This document shows positions 61,114-64,000 of a stretch of 64,000 bases of DNA, one piece after another (within the stretch, counting starts at the first letter, position 1; every line of letters starts with the position of its first letter). The notes beneath the pieces are model-generated. The model was not told where the DNA came from, made no database searches, and worked only from the letters and a program-made list of their open reading frames with translations. This DNA is from Echeneis naucrates. Lineage: Eukaryota; Chordata; Actinopteri; Carangiformes; Echeneidae. Made by a program: the position numbers and the translations under genes. The stretch is from positions 2,045,872 to 2,109,871 of the forward strand of contig NC_042531.1 in assembly GCF_900963305.1 (NCBI RefSeq), in the 5' to 3' direction.

Positions 61114-63610
61114 GCAGCTGCAGACCCCCACCAACCTCCTCCTCTTGTCTCTGGCAGTCTCAGATTTCTTCGTGGGCCTCCTCATGTGCTTTCAGATCCT
61201 CCTCTCAGACGGCTGCTGGATCCTCAGTGACTGCACTTGTACTCTGTCTGTTCTTTTGGACTACATCATCACCTCGGCCTCAGTGGGAACTATGGTCCTC
61301 ATATCTGTCGACCGCTACGTGGCCATTTGTGACCCCCTGCGTCATCATCATCTTCATCCTCTTATGTGGGCCAGTGTGGAGTTATAATCTCCCCACCTGG
61401 TCCTCGTTCTTCTCCGTGGCCTCCTCCAGCTGGACATGCGAGGAACGCCTCTCTTGGGAGGATGGCCAAGCTTCTCACCCTATCTCTAAGGGAGAATCCA
61501 GCCGATATCATTCTTTCAGTCATGATCCATCGCTCATGACCATAGGTGAGGGCAGGAACAAAAACTGAACAGTAGATAGGCGCTTTGCCTTCTGGCTCAG
61601 CTCCCTCTTTGTTCCAATCGTGCGGTAGAGCGAACGCAACACCGTCCCTGCTGCTCCGATTCTCCAGCCAATCTCATGCTCCATTTTACCCTCACTCATG
61701 AACAAGACCCCGAGATAGTTGAACTCCTTCACTTGGGGTAAGGACTCATTCCCTACTTGGAATACGCAGTCCACCGGTTTCCTGCTAAGGACCATGGCCT
61801 CCGATTTAGAGGTGCTGATCCTCATCCCAGCTGCTTCACGCTCGGCTGCACACTTGTCTTGTGAGCACTGGAGGTCACAGACCGATGGAGCCAATAGGAC
61901 CACATCATCCACAAAAAGCCAGGATGTAACCCTCAGCTCCCCAAACTGCAGCCCTCCTCCCCCATGACTACGCCTCGATATCCTGTCCATGAAAATCTCA
62001 AACAGCATTGGTGAAAAAGTACAGCCCTGGCGGAGGCCGACCGCCACCGGAAACAAGTCTGACTTATTACCGAGAACTCAGACACAGCTCTCGTTTTGGG
62101 AATACAGGGATTGGATGGCCCGCCCTCAGAAGAGACCCCCTCACCCCATACTCCCACAACATCTTCAGGGGAACCTGCTCGTACGCCTTCTCCAGGTCTA
62201 CAAAACACATGTAGACTGGATGGGCATACTTCCAGGCCCCCTCCGGGATACATGCAAGAGTAAAGATCTGGTATGCTGTTCCACGACCAGGACGGAATCC
62301 GCATTGTTCCTCTTCAATCTGATGTTCGACAATCGGCCAGACCCTCCTTTCCAGCACCTTGGAGTAGACTTTCCCAGGGAGGCTGAAGAGTGTGATGCCC
62401 TGGTAATTGGCACACATCCTCTGGTCCCCCTTTTTAAACAAGGGAACCACCACCCCGGTCTGCCACTCTTTTGGCACTGCCCCAGACTTCCACGCAATGT
62501 TGAACGACGACAGCCCCTCAACACCCAGAGCCTTCAGCATTTTCGGATGGATCTTATCAATTCCCGGGGCTTTGCCACTGTGGAGTTGTTCAACTACCTC
62601 AGTGACCTCCTCGCGGGAGATCGACACTGATCCTCCATTATCCTCCAGCTCTGCCTCCACCCCAGAGGACATACAAGTTGGATTCAGGAGTTCCTCGAAG
62701 TGCTCTTTCCACCGTCCGACTCCCTCCTCAGTCGAGGTCAACAGTGACCCAAACTTACCATGAATGGCTTGGATGGTCCCCCGTGATCCACTCCTGAAAT
62801 GCCGAGCGGTTGTCCAGAAACACCTTGGTGCCTCCTCCAGGCATGGTCACGATTTTCTTTCCTCACTGTTTCATGGGGTCTTTTTGAACCACTGTTTGTC
62901 TGGCCCCTCATCTGGTACCAATTTGCCCTCGGAGACCCTACTAGGGGCACTTGGCTCCAGACAACAGAGATCCCAGTTTCATTGTGGCACAAAAAACCTC
63001 CCCACAATGATAAGGTGATGGATCTCTGGGGAGAACCCTGCGTTACTCTGACAAAGTGACTGTAAGAGCAGTCGTGGTCTGTTCTGGTCTGTGTTGGGTC
63101 TGCTCTCTGCTGTACAACAGCGTTGTAATGAAGGAGAACATCACACAGCCAGGCCGGTACAACTCCTGCTCCGGAGAGTATGTGATTGTCATCAACAACA
63201 TCGCAGGAGTCATCGATGTCATTTTGACCTTCATCGGTCCGGTGTCCGTCATCATTGTCCTGTATCTGAGAGTGTTTGTGGTGGCCGTCTCTCAAGCTCG
63301 AGCCATGCGCTCTCAACGTTCAGGGACTTTTCTGGCTAAGAAGTCTGAGCTGAAAGCAGCCAAGACTCTCGGTGTTGTCGTGGTTGTGTTTCTGATGTGT
63401 CTTTGTCCATATTACTGCTTCAGTCTTACAAGCCAGAGCACCTCGTTTAGCGTCACCACCATCCCCTTAGAGAGCTGGTTGTTTTACTTTAACTCCTGTC
63501 TGAACCCCATCATTTATGCTTTCTGTTATCCCTGGTTTATGAAATCTGTCAAACTCATTGTCACATTGAAGATACTGAGGTCGGACTCCAGTGAGACCAG
63601 AATACTGTAG
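61114..63610 (+). pseudogene. TAAR gene F, interrupted by a LINE
   Basis: Exon 2 begins at 61114, breaks at 61342 with a LINE, and resumes at 63036 to the normal stop at 63610. The two halves together cover TM2-TM7 apart from the insertion; exon 1 is deleted exactly as in gene D. The 3' half is well preserved (Asp at 5.42, CLCP, NSCLNPIIYAFCYPWF, STSFSVTTIPLE). Its promoter fragment (TGACGTCA at 60942) remains. AATAAA at 63774-63779. Confidence 0.88.
61343..63035 (-). mobile_element. LINE, second copy, internally deleted
   Basis: 1693 bp, minus strand, same family and same insertion point as 54872-57865, flanked by perfect CCCTGCGT (61335-61342 and 63036-63043). About 1.3 kb is missing: sequence matching 56362-57667 of the other copy is absent at about 62838. 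Keeps about 20 bp near 62040 that the first copy has lost. The catalytic site is also FVDD. It arrived by duplication of the interrupted gene, not by a new insertion. Confidence 0.87.
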
Positions 63611-64000
63611 AGAGAGATGTTTACTAATTCAAAAGTCTGAACGCATGTTAAATATGTTCTGCAGCAGCTTCAAGTCTGCCAAAAATGATGTGATGACATG
63701 TTATATTATTATAACTGCTTTAAGTTCAACAGTCAGTGTCTGCTCATGCAGCAGCCTCCACAGAAACACATATAATAAACATTTATTTTTGCTTACAATA
63801 AAATATTGTTGTATGATATGATAGTTGAACACAATTTGTCATAAACATAACTTTGTTGTTGTGTACTGCTGATAAATTGTTATTTAATGTCTCTGTAAAG
63901 TTATTGTCTGATCAAACTTATCTTTGAACTCATGACGTAATGTTAAATAACAGAGTGCACTCATTACTCCCATTGAGTGTTATTAAATCAGAAAACTAAA
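63611..64000. other. Spacer after TAAR gene F, right edge
   Basis: Follows the flanks of genes A, C and E with somewhat more differences towards the end. No gene recognised. Confidence 0.6.

Larger units (their letters stand above)
45697..64000 (+). repeat. Tandem array of [TAAR pseudogene fragment + TAAR gene] units
   Basis: Receptor genes at 46788, 49661, 51943, (54643), 58677 and (61114) are each preceded within a few hundred bases by a fragment of a different, broken TAAR (starting at 45774, 48601, 51281, 54155, 57949 and 60497). Downstream flanks are also shared: 47885-48600, 53037-53750, 59777-60490 and 63611-64000 are near copies; the flank after gene B is shorter. All genes point the same way. 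Units D and F are sisters, sharing an exon-1 deletion and one LINE insertion site. The array continues past the right edge. Confidence 0.9.

Overview
The window looks like nuclear DNA of a bony fish, most likely a spiny-rayed teleost. Evidence: compact multi-exon genes, abundant (CA)n microsatellites, teleost-style dispersed repeats, fish-type costimulatory receptors and a tandem array of trace amine-associated receptors (TAARs). No rRNA, tRNA, CRISPR, bacterial operon or virus-like element was recognised. All splice sites were read by eye from GT/AG context, phase and family knowledge.

Region 1 (1-24.3 kb): the 5' part of raph1 (lamellipodin) on the minus strand. Five coding exons (1832 down to 290) encode the first 345 residues and the gene runs off the left edge. 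They are followed upstream by a ~21.7 kb intron and a non-coding first exon ending at 23561, in a GC-rich promoter. The intron holds microsatellites and repeats but no gene I can support.

Region 2 (26.8-43.2 kb): three plus-strand genes of the CD28 family in the order CD28-like, CTLA4-like, ICOS-like. Each has a signal peptide exon, an IgV domain split by an intron, a stalk/transmembrane exon and a cytoplasmic exon. The first two carry the B7-contact loop as IYPPPF and LYPPPY. The third lacks it but has a C-terminal YVVM motif (YxxM, PI3K-type). Order and orientation match human 2q33 (RAPH1 on one strand; CD28, CTLA4, ICOS on the other), which supports the assignments. Together they would form the activating and inhibitory costimulatory set of T cells.

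Region 3 (45.7-64.0 kb): a tandem array built from a repeated unit. Each unit has a broken TAAR-like pseudogene fragment followed at once by a two-exon TAAR gene. Four genes look intact (A, B, C, E). Two (D, F) are dead: they share an exon-1 deletion and an RTE-like LINE at the same base, so D and F descend from one already interrupted gene. The intact receptors keep acidic residues at both 3.32 and 5.42, the pair known for diamine recognition in zebrafish TAAR13c, but have Leu at the 6.48 toggle position. The copies differ mostly at the extracellular mouth of the receptor, in a mosaic pattern suggesting gene conversion.

Intergenic stretches hold relics (an L2-like LINE fragment, tails of common teleost repeats, a near-perfect 22-bp-arm hairpin) and otherwise nothing recognised.
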